This document shows positions 29,641 to 37,628 of a DNA stretch of 54,449 nucleotides, one piece after another. How positions within the stretch are numbered: position 1 is the first letter of the stretch; every line of letters begins with the position of its first letter. This DNA is from Pelosinus sp. (GTDB taxonomy: Bacteria; Bacillota; Negativicutes; Propionisporales; Propionisporaceae), in assembly GCA_021372375.1 (NCBI GenBank), contig JAJFUN010000053.1:1-54449 (forward strand), read 5' to 3'. The position numbers and the translations under genes were made by a program. The notes below the pieces were generated by a model. That model ran no database searches and was not told the origin of the DNA. It saw only the letters and a program-made list of their open reading frames with translations.

Positions 29641-31716
29641 GTGAAGGAGTACAAAAGTGATAAGCTAAGAAATGTCGGGATTGTTTCCCATGGAGGGGCA
29701 GGCAAGACATCTTTGGCCGAAGCAATGCTCTTCAATGCCGGGGCCATCAGTCGTATGGGCAAGGTTGATGAAGGAAGTACTACCACCGATTATGAACCAG
29801 AAGAAATCAAACGCAAAGTAACAATCAGTACGGCGCTTGCACCTTGTGAATGGCAGGAACATAAAGTTAATTTTTTAGATACACCCGGCTATGCTGATTT
29901 TGTAGCCGAGGTAAAAGGAACACTAAGGGCGGTAGACAGCACGCTCGTGGTACTTTGTGCTGCAGCTGGCATAGAAGTGGAAACAGAAAAGGTCTGGCAA
30001 TATGCTGCTGACTTAAACCGGCCGCGAATGGTTTTTATCAATAAGATGGACCGGGAAAATGCTGACTTTTACAGTGTGGTGGCTAGCCTTAAAGAAAAGT
30101 TCGGGACGGGCGTTATTCCTATTCAGCTGCCGATTGGCGCGGAGGATGCTTTTTCCGGCATTGTAGATTTGATTAAAATGAAAGCCTATGCCGGGCAAGG
30201 TAAAGCAGCCGAGGAAACTCAAATACCGGACGAAATGGCTTTGGCGGCGGAAGAGGCGCGCCAGGCCATGATTGAGGCTGCGGCCGAAGGTGACGATGAT
30301 ATATTAGCCAAGTATTTGGAAGGTGAAGACTTAAACGACGCCGAAATTTGCTTGGGGCTAAAAAAAGGCATGGAAAGCGGCAAGCTTTTTCCGGTGTTAT
30401 GCGGCTCGGCCTATAAAAACATCGGTGTCAAAAATGTACTTGATGCAGTTTTAGCGTATATGCCATCACCTTGCCAAACGGCGGTTTTAGGGGAAAACCC
30501 AAAAACCAAAGACTTAGAGGAACGTAAAGTCGAAGATGGTTTTTCGGCAATGGTGTTTAAAACAACAGCAGATCCTTTTGTAGGAAGGCTTAGCTACATA
30601 CGGGTGTTTTCCGGCAGTATGAAACCGGACAGTGTTTTATATAATGCGACTAAGGAAAAAAGTGAACGGATTGGCAGCATTTTTTCGCTCCGCGGCAAGC
30701 ATCAAGAGCCATTAACAGTACTACATGCCGGTGATATTGCCGTTGTCGCCAAGCTTCAGGAAACGCAGACAGGCGACACCTTATGTGATAAAGAAAAGCC
30801 CATTGTTTTTGAACCCATAGCCTATCCTAGTCCGATGTTTACCATGTGCATTGCGGCTAAAAATAAAGGCGACGAAGATAAACTTGGCAATGCACTCACG
30901 CGGCTGACAGATGAAGATCAGACCATTAAGCTGAAGAAGAATGTGGAAACAGGCCAGCTGCTGCTTAGCGGTATGGGTGAGCTGCATACAGATATTATGG
31001 CTGAACGCATGAAACGTAAATTTGGAGTGGATGTAGTTCTCAAAAATCCCAAAGTTCCCTACAGGGAAACTATCAGGGCTGCGGTCAAAATTGAAGGCAA
31101 GCACAAAAAGCAAAGCGGTGGGCATGGCCAGTATGGGCATGTCTGGCTGCAGCTTGAGCCACTTGCACCAGGCGGTAATTTTGAATTCGTTGATTCCATT
31201 TTTGGCGGCGCTGTACCCAGGCAGTATATCCCGGCTGTAGAGAAGGGCGTCAAAGAAGCTTTACATGGGGGAGTTTTAGCAGGCTATCCGATGGTCGATG
31301 TTAAGGTAACCTTATATGATGGTTCCTATCATACTGTGGACTCCTCAGAAATGGCCTTTAAGATTGCCAGTATTATGGCGCTGAGGAAAGGGGCACTGCA
31401 GGCTAAGCCTGTGATGCTCGAGCCAATTTGCGATCTGGAAGTAACGGTTCCCGAAGGGTTTATGGGCGATGTTATTGGTGACCTCAACAGTAAGCGCGGC
31501 CGCATTCATGGCATGGAGCCCATCGGGGGCGGACTTGGTGTTGTCAAAGCTCAGGCGCCTGTAGCAGAGATGTTTCGCTACGCCATTGATTTGCGGTCTA
31601 TTACGCAAGGCAGAGGAACCTTTGCCATGAACTATTCTCATTATGAAGAAGTCCCGGCACGGTTAGCCGACACCATTATTGCAGGCTCGAAGAAAGATAA
31701 GGCAGAAGAAGCGTAG
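29641..31716 (+). CDS. Elongation factor G-like GTPase (FusA paralogue)
   Basis: 691 residues with the five-domain layout of EF-G: GTPase domain with GGAGKTS (18-24), DTPGYADF as G3 and NKMD as G4, a beta-barrel domain 2, and domains III-V ending with FGGAVPRQYIPAVEKGVKEA, the GYPMVDVKVTLYDGSYH block and QGRGTFAMNYSHYEEVP. The first GTPase motif reads SHGGAGKTS instead of the AHIDAGKTT of canonical EF-G, which marks it as a member of the EF-G-like paralogue group rather than the main translocase. The canonical fusA usually sits before tuf, just outside this window. GTG start after AAGGGGGG. Role unknown; translation or ribosome recycling under stress is possible. Confidence 0.88.
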   Translation: MKEYKSDKLRNVGIVSHGGAGKTSLAEAMLFNAGAISRMGKVDEGSTTTDYEPEEIKRKVTISTALAPCEWQEHKVNFLDTPGYADFVAEVKGTLRAVDSTLVVLCAAAGIEVETEKVWQYAADLNRPRMVFINKMDRENADFYSVVASLKEKFGTGVIPIQLPIGAEDAFSGIVDLIKMKAYAGQGKAAEETQIPDEMALAAEEARQAMIEAAAEGDDDILAKYLEGEDLNDAEICLGLKKGMESGKLFPVLCGSAYKNIGVKNVLDAVLAYMPSPCQTAVLGENPKTKDLEERKVEDGFSAMVFKTTADPFVGRLSYIRVFSGSMKPDSVLYNATKEKSERIGSIFSLRGKHQEPLTVLHAGDIAVVAKLQETQTGDTLCDKEKPIVFEPIAYPSPMFTMCIAAKNKGDEDKLGNALTRLTDEDQTIKLKKNVETGQLLLSGMGELHTDIMAERMKRKFGVDVVLKNPKVPYRETIRAAVKIEGKHKKQSGGHGQYGHVWLQLEPLAPGGNFEFVDSIFGGAVPRQYIPAVEKGVKEALHGGVLAGYPMVDVKVTLYDGSYHTVDSSEMAFKIASIMALRKGALQAKPVMLEPICDLEVTVPEGFMGDVIGDLNSKRGRIHGMEPIGGGLGVVKAQAPVAEMFRYAIDLRSITQGRGTFAMNYSHYEEVPARLADTIIAGSKKDKAEEA

Positions 31717-31762
31717 TAAAAGAGTGGGCGCTGCCGGAGCAAGGCTAATAAATTCTAAAATG

Positions 31763-31802
31763 AGCAGGAGGCGATGATAAATACATCGCCTCCTGCTTTT
31801 TT
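31763..31802 (+). terminator. Terminator after the EF-G-like gene
   Basis: Perfect 14-bp arms AGCAGGAGGCGATG and CATCGCCTCCTGCT around a seven-base loop, followed by six T. Confidence 0.93.
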
Positions 31803-31807
31803 AGTTT

Positions 31808-31836
31808 CTGAGGGGGACAGGCACCTTGTCCCTCTA
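31808..31836. repeat. Short palindrome with GGGGACAGGCACC core
   Basis: Arms AGGGGGACA and TGTCCCTCT flank a short GGCACCT loop, with one mismatch. The core resembles the other REP-like palindrome of this window at 18591 in style (GGGGAC...), though they are not the same sequence. A second copy of ACATCGCCTCC from the terminator stem follows at about 31842. Confidence 0.45.
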
Positions 31837-31867
31837 TTATTACATCGCCTCCCGACTGTCACAGGCT

Positions 31868-31930
31868 TGCACTGAATGTATCTATTGCAATGACTGTAAG
31901 GTTTGTTGCCCGGCTGGCGCTATTAAGTAA
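31868..31930 (+). pseudogene. Orphan ferredoxin-type 4Fe-4S motif fragment
   Basis: One frame reads CTECIYCNDCKVCCPAGAIK and then stops. The CxxCxxC spacing and the CCPAGAI ending are the pattern of a bacterial 4Fe-4S ferredoxin cluster site. Upstream the frame runs back into repeat sequence without a start codon or Shine-Dalgarno, and no second half follows. It is best read as a relic of a ferredoxin or iron-sulfur subunit gene, broken perhaps by the repeats around it. Chance is unlikely but possible. Confidence 0.45.
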
Positions 31931-32070
31931 GAAACAAAGACATTTTGTTTCAGGGGTACTATGCATAAATTTCTTCCTCAGCCTGAAGAAACATTTCCTT
32001 CTACGAATTATATTTAACGGGGTAAAGAGAAATGATATATATATATAACGCACTAAACAATTTAACTAAA

Positions 32071-32156
32071 CGACACGGGGCTCATGGCACGGGCACAGGG
32101 TAAAATACGGGATTTTTGGTTTTAAAGCCCCGTGCTTCGTGGTAAGAGCCCCGCGC
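32071..32156. repeat. Imperfect inverted repeat with GGGGCTC ends
   Basis: CGGGGCTC (32076-32083) and GAGCCCCG (32146-32153) bracket a G-rich then C-rich interior (AAAGCCCCGTGCTTCGTGG). A related element is seen at 53420-53510, where AACAACACGGGGCGC on the minus strand matches AACGACACGGGGCTC here. Probably a dispersed repeat family. Confidence 0.5.
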
Positions 32157-32208
32157 AAAACTTTAATGCGTTTTATATAGATGGTAATTTATTAAGTGAG
32201 GTGTAAAA

Positions 32209-32835
32209 ATGAGGGTATTGCTTATTAATGGAAGTCCCCATGAAAAAGGGTGTACTTATACTGCATTATGCGAGGTCGCGCAGGAACTCGAAAGACACAA
32301 TGTTGAACCAGATATTTTTCATGTAGGCGGTCAGCCGATTCGGGGCTGCGCAGCTTGTGGGAGCTGTGCAAAAAGTAATTCCGGCAAGTGCATATTCAGC
32401 GATGACTCAGTGAACATTGCCTTAGAAAAAGCTCGGGAAGTGGATGGTTTTGTTTTTGGATCACCAGTGCATTATGCCGGAGCATCCGGACAAATCACTT
32501 CGTTTTTAGATCGGTTCTTCTTTGCCGGAAACGTTTTTCAATATAAACCAGGGGCCGCAATTGTAAGCTGTCGCCGCGGCGGAGCTACAGCTGCTTTTGA
32601 TCAGCTCAATAAGTATTTTACCATCGCCAATATGCCTATTGTATCAAGCCAATATTGGAATATGGTGCATGGCAGTACGCCGGAAGAAGTCAAACAGGAT
32701 TTAGAAGGAATGCAGACTATGCGAACATTAGGGAAAAATATGGCGTGGTTATTGAAATGTATACAGGCAGGTAAAGAAGCCGGAATTTCCCTACCACAAC
32801 AAGAGCCTGTAATAAGAACTAATTTTATTCGTTAA
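32209..32835 (+). CDS. Flavodoxin-fold NAD(P)H/FMN reductase, iron-sulfur flavoprotein type
   Basis: 208 residues with the flavodoxin-like N terminus LLINGSPHEKGCTYTAL, which binds FMN phosphate, and FGSPVHYAGASGQITSFLDR. A cysteine cluster, CAACGSCAKSNSGKC, lies near residues 45-60, as in archaeal and clostridial iron-sulfur flavoproteins, so it may carry a 4Fe-4S centre. Such proteins move electrons or reduce quinones and metals. ATG after GAGGTG. It is a single gene bounded by a repeat upstream and a long terminator downstream. Confidence 0.83.
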   Translation: MRVLLINGSPHEKGCTYTALCEVAQELERHNVEPDIFHVGGQPIRGCAACGSCAKSNSGKCIFSDDSVNIALEKAREVDGFVFGSPVHYAGASGQITSFLDRFFFAGNVFQYKPGAAIVSCRRGGATAAFDQLNKYFTIANMPIVSSQYWNMVHGSTPEEVKQDLEGMQTMRTLGKNMAWLLKCIQAGKEAGISLPQQEPVIRTNFIR

Positions 32836-32836
32836 A

Positions 32837-32897
32837 ACAAAGACAGGGATAGTGGATTGTCTCCGGAATAGAGACAATCTGCCATCCCTGTCTTTGT
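32837..32897 (+). terminator. Long terminator hairpin after the flavoprotein gene
   Basis: Stem of about 27 bases per arm, starting ACAAAGACAGGGAT and closing with ATCCCTGTCTTTGT, with two mismatches and a seven-base loop. Symmetric enough to act in both directions. Confidence 0.8.
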
Positions 32898-33001
32898 TTA
32901 TGACTGTCACATTAATAAGATTACATAAATAGTATAATATGAAATAAAAATTAATAACTCGTGGAGCAAAAATAAAATAGTTTTAAATAGGGAGTGAGAT
33001 T

Positions 33002-33865
33002 ATGACAGTATCTTCTAAACTGCGGCTTCCTGATACAGACAAAAATAATTTACTAAAAAAATATGCCCCTTATGTCTGGCTTGCCAAAGGCGAAAGATAC
33101 TATCCTTGTTCTGTTGAGTATACCTTTCAATATTTTAATCGGATCTATAAAGATAGCGCATGGTCTTTGAAAACGAAAGAAGATTTATCATCTCCTTCGG
33201 CTACATTGCCATATTTTCACGGACAACATTCTAAGTGCAGTCCTGCCCCCGTTTACGCCTTTTGTTGTGAAAAACGAAATGCTATTGACCTTGTTTACTT
33301 TTTTTATTATGCGTATAATCGCGGCAAAGAATTAATAAGTACAATGTGGGGCAATCATGTTGGTGACTGGGAATATGGTCTGGTACAATTATCTAAAGAT
33401 AGCTTCAAACCTTCTCATATGTACATTTGGCGTCATGGCAATAAAGAAAAAAGAGAATGGTCTGATGTTGAGCGGCATGAGGATCATCCCATTATTTATG
33501 CTGCCTGGGGATCACACGGAGTTTGGTTTGATGACGGAAATCATAAGTATCATTCAACTCCTAAACTTGTCGATGAATGCTCTAAGGGAACAGCGTGGCC
33601 TACATGGGATAAACTAGTTGCATTAGATTACAACAATAAAAGATCTCTTACTGGTAACGAGTACCCCTTATGGCTAAACCCTAAAAATGAAGCATACTCT
33701 ACTGCCGGTGTTAATCCATCTGTTCCCGGTAATGGGCCAATAAAAAGATGGGGAAATTACCATGATAGTGTGAGCAATAACCCTTCTTGGTTTGGCTATC
33801 GCCGGCTTGAAGACGGCCCTACAGGTCCTGAACAAAAAGGTATTTTAGACCAGGAAATTAAGTAA
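33002..33865 (+). CDS. Vps62-related (DUF946-like) protein
   Basis: 287 residues without signal peptide or membrane segment. APYVWLAKGERYYPCSVEY at the start, GNHVGDWEYGLVQLS near the middle and IYAAWGSHGVWFD are hallmarks of the Vps62/DUF946 family, first named from a yeast vacuolar sorting protein and present in fungi, plants and scattered bacteria. Function in bacteria is unknown. ATG after GGGAGTGAG. It stands alone; the C-terminal part is rich in Asn, Gly and Trp. Patchy bacterial distribution suggests horizontal gain, an inference. Confidence 0.72.
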   Translation: MTVSSKLRLPDTDKNNLLKKYAPYVWLAKGERYYPCSVEYTFQYFNRIYKDSAWSLKTKEDLSSPSATLPYFHGQHSKCSPAPVYAFCCEKRNAIDLVYFFYYAYNRGKELISTMWGNHVGDWEYGLVQLSKDSFKPSHMYIWRHGNKEKREWSDVERHEDHPIIYAAWGSHGVWFDDGNHKYHSTPKLVDECSKGTAWPTWDKLVALDYNNKRSLTGNEYPLWLNPKNEAYSTAGVNPSVPGNGPIKRWGNYHDSVSNNPSWFGYRRLEDGPTGPEQKGILDQEIK

Positions 33866-33897
33866 ATGTGATAAAATTGATAAAACGCAAACGGACG

Positions 33898-33957
33898 ATG
33901 GATAATATAAAAGCAGTGGAAATCCCTGCCATGAGTTATTTTGTCTTCGAAGAATAA
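33898..33957 (+). pseudogene. Possible GyrI-like effector-domain fragment
   Basis: A 19-codon frame MDNIKAVEIPAMSYFVFEE contains EIPAMSYFVF, resembling the strand IPAxxYAVF of GyrI-like or AraC effector-binding domains. It has no Shine-Dalgarno and stops at once. Weak evidence for a gene relic; it could be chance. Confidence 0.25.
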
Positions 33958-34051
33958 TCGGGTTGCTAGGTGGCCTTAAGTAGTATAAAATTAGCAAATA
34001 ATTCGCACTCTATATGTGGTTATTAAATCACTTAAAGGAGTATGATTAACT

Positions 34052-34264
34052 ATGACAGTACAAAAAGACTTACAAAAAGCAGTGGCGGCTGCCGAATCAG
34101 CAAAAGGAACCTATGCTTCTTTTGCACAATCGACAGACGATAATACAGCCAAGCAAATGTTTGAACAGATGTCTTCGGATATGGACCGTCATATTGGCCA
34201 GCTGAACGCAAGACTTGGTGTGACCGCGCAAAATCAGCTTAATCAGCAAAGTGAACAGGGCTAA
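34052..34264 (+). CDS. DUF1657 family small protein
   Basis: 70 residues, starting MTVQKDLQKAVAAAESAKGT, with AKQMFEQMSSDMDRHIGQLN. The pattern (MTV start, helix, TxDxxAKQMF, helix ending near SLxxR) fits DUF1657 proteins, short helical proteins found in spore formers, sometimes next to spoVA genes. No spoVA gene is near here. ATG after AAAGGAG, and a clear terminator follows. Likely linked to sporulation, by family habit only. Confidence 0.7.
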   Translation: MTVQKDLQKAVAAAESAKGTYASFAQSTDDNTAKQMFEQMSSDMDRHIGQLNARLGVTAQNQLNQQSEQG

Positions 34265-34289
34265 TCGGAAAGCGGAAAAGTAAATAGGA

Positions 34290-34331
34290 AACAGCTATTT
34301 ATCCTAATTATGGACAAATAGCTGTTTTTTT
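34290..34331 (+). terminator. Terminator after the DUF1657 gene
   Basis: Arms AACAGCTATTT and AAATAGCTGTT, loop of about 15 bases, then seven T. Confidence 0.85.
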
Positions 34332-34460
34332 GCACTTAACATAACACCTCTAGTCGGTGTAAGTCGATACACGGATTAATTGGGCCAATCGTTAACATTA
34401 TCAAGGGTGTCTATTACTTCAACGTTCAAGTTTTGTTTAATTTATTATATTACGGCTTTT

Positions 34461-35210
34461 TTACTTAAAATTAACATTGCTGAACTGTCTGCGGGCATTT
34501 AATAACAACTCGGTTATTAAATTTAGTTTTTCTGTAGTTGCTCGAAAAATAGGAAGGCTAACGCTTAGGGCGGCAATTACATTGCCATTGGACTCCAAAG
34601 GCACAGCATAGCAACATAGCCCCTTGGTAACTTCTTCATATTCTTTAGCAATATGCTTTTCTCTAATTGTTACTAATTGATTATTTAAAATGTCGAAATC
34701 GGTAATTGTATTCTCGGTATAAGGAATTAAGCCCTTGGGATATAAATTTTTTACTTCTTCAATGTCATAGTTGCTTAATAAAGCTTTTCCTAATGCCGTG
34801 CAATATGCAGGAAGTCGTTTTCCGACACGAGAGATAATGCGAATATCCAGGCCTACTTCAGGCTCCTCTTTTAAAACGTATAAAACATTGCTTCCTTCTA
34901 AAACTCCCATTTGGCAAATTTCTTTAATTTCAGCAACGACATTTTTCATTATAGACTTAGTGAATTCAAGCATGTATTCATCTTGTGAATAAGAAGATCC
35001 AATACAAAAAGTCGAGATTCCTAGTTTATAACGAAAAGAGTCCTTACCGAGTTGGATGTAATTCATATCAGTCATAGTTTGCAAAATAGGGTAAAGCGTG
35101 CTTTTGGGAACCGAAATAGCTTTAGATATTTCAGTAAGAGTTAATCCATCTGCATTAACAGATAAAAGATTTAATATATTTAATACTCGTTCTGTAGGCT
35201 TATGAGACAT
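34461..35210 (-). CDS. IclR family regulator of the pentonate cluster
   Basis: 249 residues with an N-terminal winged helix (VLNILNLLSVNADGLTLTEI and SVPKSTLYPILQTM, residues about 8-60) and a C-terminal IclR effector domain (ISRVGKRLPAYCTALGKALL, then CCYAVPLESNGNVIAALSVS). It is divergent from a YjhG-type dehydratase gene; in E. coli the related yjh genes also have an IclR regulator (yjhI). So it most likely senses a pentonate or its 2-keto-3-deoxy product and controls the cluster and itself. ATG after AAGGAG on the minus strand. Inverted repeats in the intergenic region are candidate operators. Confidence 0.9.
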   Translation of the reverse strand: MSHKPTERVLNILNLLSVNADGLTLTEISKAISVPKSTLYPILQTMTDMNYIQLGKDSFRYKLGISTFCIGSSYSQDEYMLEFTKSIMKNVVAEIKEICQMGVLEGSNVLYVLKEEPEVGLDIRIISRVGKRLPAYCTALGKALLSNYDIEEVKNLYPKGLIPYTENTITDFDILNNQLVTIREKHIAKEYEEVTKGLCCYAVPLESNGNVIAALSVSLPIFRATTEKLNLITELLLNARRQFSNVNFK

Positions 35211-35223
35211 AAATACTCCTTAG

Positions 35224-35258
35224 ATCAATAAAATTTCTGTCACTACTATTTTATTGAT
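35224..35258. promoter_or_regulatory. Inverted repeat close to iclR start, candidate operator
   Basis: Perfect 10-base arms ATCAATAAAA (35224-35233) and TTTTATTGAT (35249-35258) with a 15-base spacer, 14 bases before the regulator ATG. A site here would fit self-repression. It is AT-rich, so chance is possible. Confidence 0.4.
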
Positions 35259-35337
35259 TTTTAAAAAGATTGTCTACTTAAATATGAATTGTAATTTGTC
35301 AGTAATTTAATTTAAAGAATAAAAAGTTAAAATATTA

Positions 35338-35367
35338 TTGCGAATAATTACATAAATGTGTTATTAT
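35338..35367 (+). promoter_or_regulatory. Putative sigma-A promoter of the pentonate operon
   Basis: TTGCGA at 35338-35343, 18-base spacer and TATTAT at 35362-35367. Transcription would start near 35374, right at a palindrome, leaving a leader of about 170 bases. Confidence 0.45.
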
Positions 35368-35376
35368 CTAGTTAAT

Positions 35377-35413
35377 AGTTCTTATAAGCAGATTGAGTTC
35401 GTATATAAGAACT
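35377..35413 (+). promoter_or_regulatory. Candidate IclR operator at the operon start site
   Basis: Perfect 10-base arms AGTTCTTATA (35377-35386) and TATAAGAACT (35404-35413), 17 bases apart, starting 10 bases after the predicted -10 box. The position suits a repressor blocking transcription. That the IclR protein binds here is inferred. Confidence 0.5.
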
Positions 35414-35541
35414 GAAAGCATGCGCATGATTACCGTGATTCAATTTTAAATTTATGTATAAAGGAGTGGTTAACAGAGAAAAAATCTCATCGTGTAGGTC
35501 GTAGTCTTTGAATGTAATGAAATTGTAAGGGGGAAATGTTT

Positions 35542-37509
35542 ATGTCAATGAAATCAATTTATGATGTAGAGGATGTATCTTTATATAATATTTACACTCA
35601 TGCTGAAGGGCCAAAGGGAAAGTTGCCGTTTAGTGAAGCGTTCTTAAGAGAATCGCCAAGTGGGCATCTTTTTGGGATGACTCTAAATGCAGGTATGGGC
35701 TGGAATCCGGAAAAACTTAATGATGATGATGTACTTATTTTAAGTACTCAGGGGGGAATTCGTGGTGAAGACGGCAGCACTATAGCTGTGGGATTACATA
35801 CAGGTCACTTCGAATTAGGCTTGCAGATGCGTGCGGCCGCAGATGAATTGGCACACCATGGCGCCATACCGTATGCAGCATATGTTACGGATCCGTGCGA
35901 CGGGAGAAGTCAAGGAACTATCGGTATGTTTGACTCATTGCCCTATCGAAATGATGCTGCAATTGTGATGAGACGCTTGGCGCGGTCTCTTCCAACAAGA
36001 AAAGCGGTAATGGGTATAGCTACTTGTGATAAGGGATTGCCAGCGATGATGATGGCATTGGGAGCGATGCATGATTTGCCGACTGTTCTCGTTCCAGGAG
36101 GTGCAACACTTCAACCTGTAAAAGGTGAAGATGCTGGAACGGTTCAGACAATTGGTGTTCGATTCGCAAGTGATGAAATTTCTTTTGATGAAGCGGCAAG
36201 AGTGGGTTGCAGTGCGTGTGCATCTGCCGGTGGCGGATGCCAATTTCTTGGAACGGCAGGGACCTCCCAAGTAATAGCGGAAGCACTGGGGTTAGCCATT
36301 ACACATTCTGCTTTAGCACCTTCGGGGCAGCCTATTTGGGAAGAAATTGCAAGACAGTCTGCTAGAGCTGTGATGGAATTAAAGAAAAAGGGTATTACAA
36401 CAAGCGACATTATTACTGATAAGGCAATTGAAAATGCAATGGTTCTACACGCGGCATTTGGCGGATCGACAAATTTGCTGCTTCACTTGCCAGCTATTGC
36501 GTTTGCAGCAAACTGTAAAGTGCCTACAGTAAATGACTGGGCTGCGATTAATAAAAAGGTTCCACGTTTAGTAAGTGTTATGCCAATTGGTCCAGTTCAC
36601 TATCCAACAGTAAGCGTCTTTTTAGCCGGTGGAGTTCCAGAGGTTATGCTTCGTTTAAGAGAACTTGGACTCCTGCATGAAGATGTTATGACAGTTACCG
36701 GTGATACATTAGGAGCTAACTTGGATTGGTGGGAAAAATCTGAAAGACGTAAAAAATGTAGAGAGCGTTTAGAAACATTAGACGGGGTAAATCCTGACGA
36801 TGTAATTATGAATCCTGCCAAAGCTAGAGAGAGGGGATTAAGATCTACCATAACCTTTCCGGTTGGAAACATTGCGCCCGAGGGCTCTGTTGTTAAATCT
36901 GCAGCCATTGATCCAACGGTTATTGATGAAGATGGCGTATTCAGACACACTGGCAAGGCTAAAGTCTTTACATCCGAAAAGTCAGCAATTAAAGCAATAA
37001 AAGATAAAAAAATACAAGCTGGCGATATTATGATTGTTATGGGTGGAGGTCCGAAGGGAACTGGTATGGAGGAGACCTACCAATTGACTTCAGCATTGAA
37101 AAAGCTACCTTTCGGCAAACATGTTTCTCTAATTACGGATGCTAGATTTTCTGGTGTTTCTACAGGAGCTTGCTTTGGACATGTAGGACCTGAAGCATTA
37201 GTTGGCGGACCACTGGGTAAATTGCGAGATGGGGATTTAATAGAGATTATTGTTGATGGAAATCAGTTTGAAGGCTCACTAAATTTCATCGGCACAGAAG
37301 AAAATCAGCTTTCCTATGATGAAGCCGCCAAAGTATTGGAAGGACGAGAAACCCATCTAGGAGTGGAGCCAAATCCTGATTTACCTGATGATACCAAATT
37401 ATGGGCAGCACTTCAGTCCATTAGTGGTGGAATATGGAGAGGCTGTGTCTATGATGTGGATAGAATCATAGAGGTTATTGAAGCTGGAAAAAAAGCTTTG
37501 CGCAGATAA
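35542..37509 (+). CDS. yjhG: YjhG/YagF family D-xylonate (pentonate) dehydratase
   Basis: Fe-S enzyme of the IlvD/Edd family that removes water from D-xylonate to give 2-dehydro-3-deoxy-D-pentonate. The 655 residues equal the E. coli YjhG/YagF length and follow it closely: THAEGPKGKLPFSEAFL, SDPCDG-type VTDPCDGRSQGTIGMFDSLP, ATCDKGLPAMMMAL, GCSACASAGGGCQFLGTAGT (Fe-S cysteines), HAAFGGSTNLLLHLPAIA, TFPVGNIAPEGSVVKS and DARFSGVSTGACFGHVGPEA. ATG 35542 is 8 bases from AAGGGGG; the ATG at 35536 is too close to it. First gene of the pentonate operon. Confidence 0.94.
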   Translation: MSMKSIYDVEDVSLYNIYTHAEGPKGKLPFSEAFLRESPSGHLFGMTLNAGMGWNPEKLNDDDVLILSTQGGIRGEDGSTIAVGLHTGHFELGLQMRAAADELAHHGAIPYAAYVTDPCDGRSQGTIGMFDSLPYRNDAAIVMRRLARSLPTRKAVMGIATCDKGLPAMMMALGAMHDLPTVLVPGGATLQPVKGEDAGTVQTIGVRFASDEISFDEAARVGCSACASAGGGCQFLGTAGTSQVIAEALGLAITHSALAPSGQPIWEEIARQSARAVMELKKKGITTSDIITDKAIENAMVLHAAFGGSTNLLLHLPAIAFAANCKVPTVNDWAAINKKVPRLVSVMPIGPVHYPTVSVFLAGGVPEVMLRLRELGLLHEDVMTVTGDTLGANLDWWEKSERRKKCRERLETLDGVNPDDVIMNPAKARERGLRSTITFPVGNIAPEGSVVKSAAIDPTVIDEDGVFRHTGKAKVFTSEKSAIKAIKDKKIQAGDIMIVMGGGPKGTGMEETYQLTSALKKLPFGKHVSLITDARFSGVSTGACFGHVGPEALVGGPLGKLRDGDLIEIIVDGNQFEGSLNFIGTEENQLSYDEAAKVLEGRETHLGVEPNPDLPDDTKLWAALQSISGGIWRGCVYDVDRIIEVIEAGKKALRR

Positions 37510-37628
37510 GAAATGGCTTGATTTCTGATAAGCCTTTGTCGTTCTCACTTGTAATCTAGAAAATGTTATATTCTGTGATTTCGTAAAAAAGTAATAATGA
37601 ACCTGGTAAAAATTTTGGAGGTGGATCT

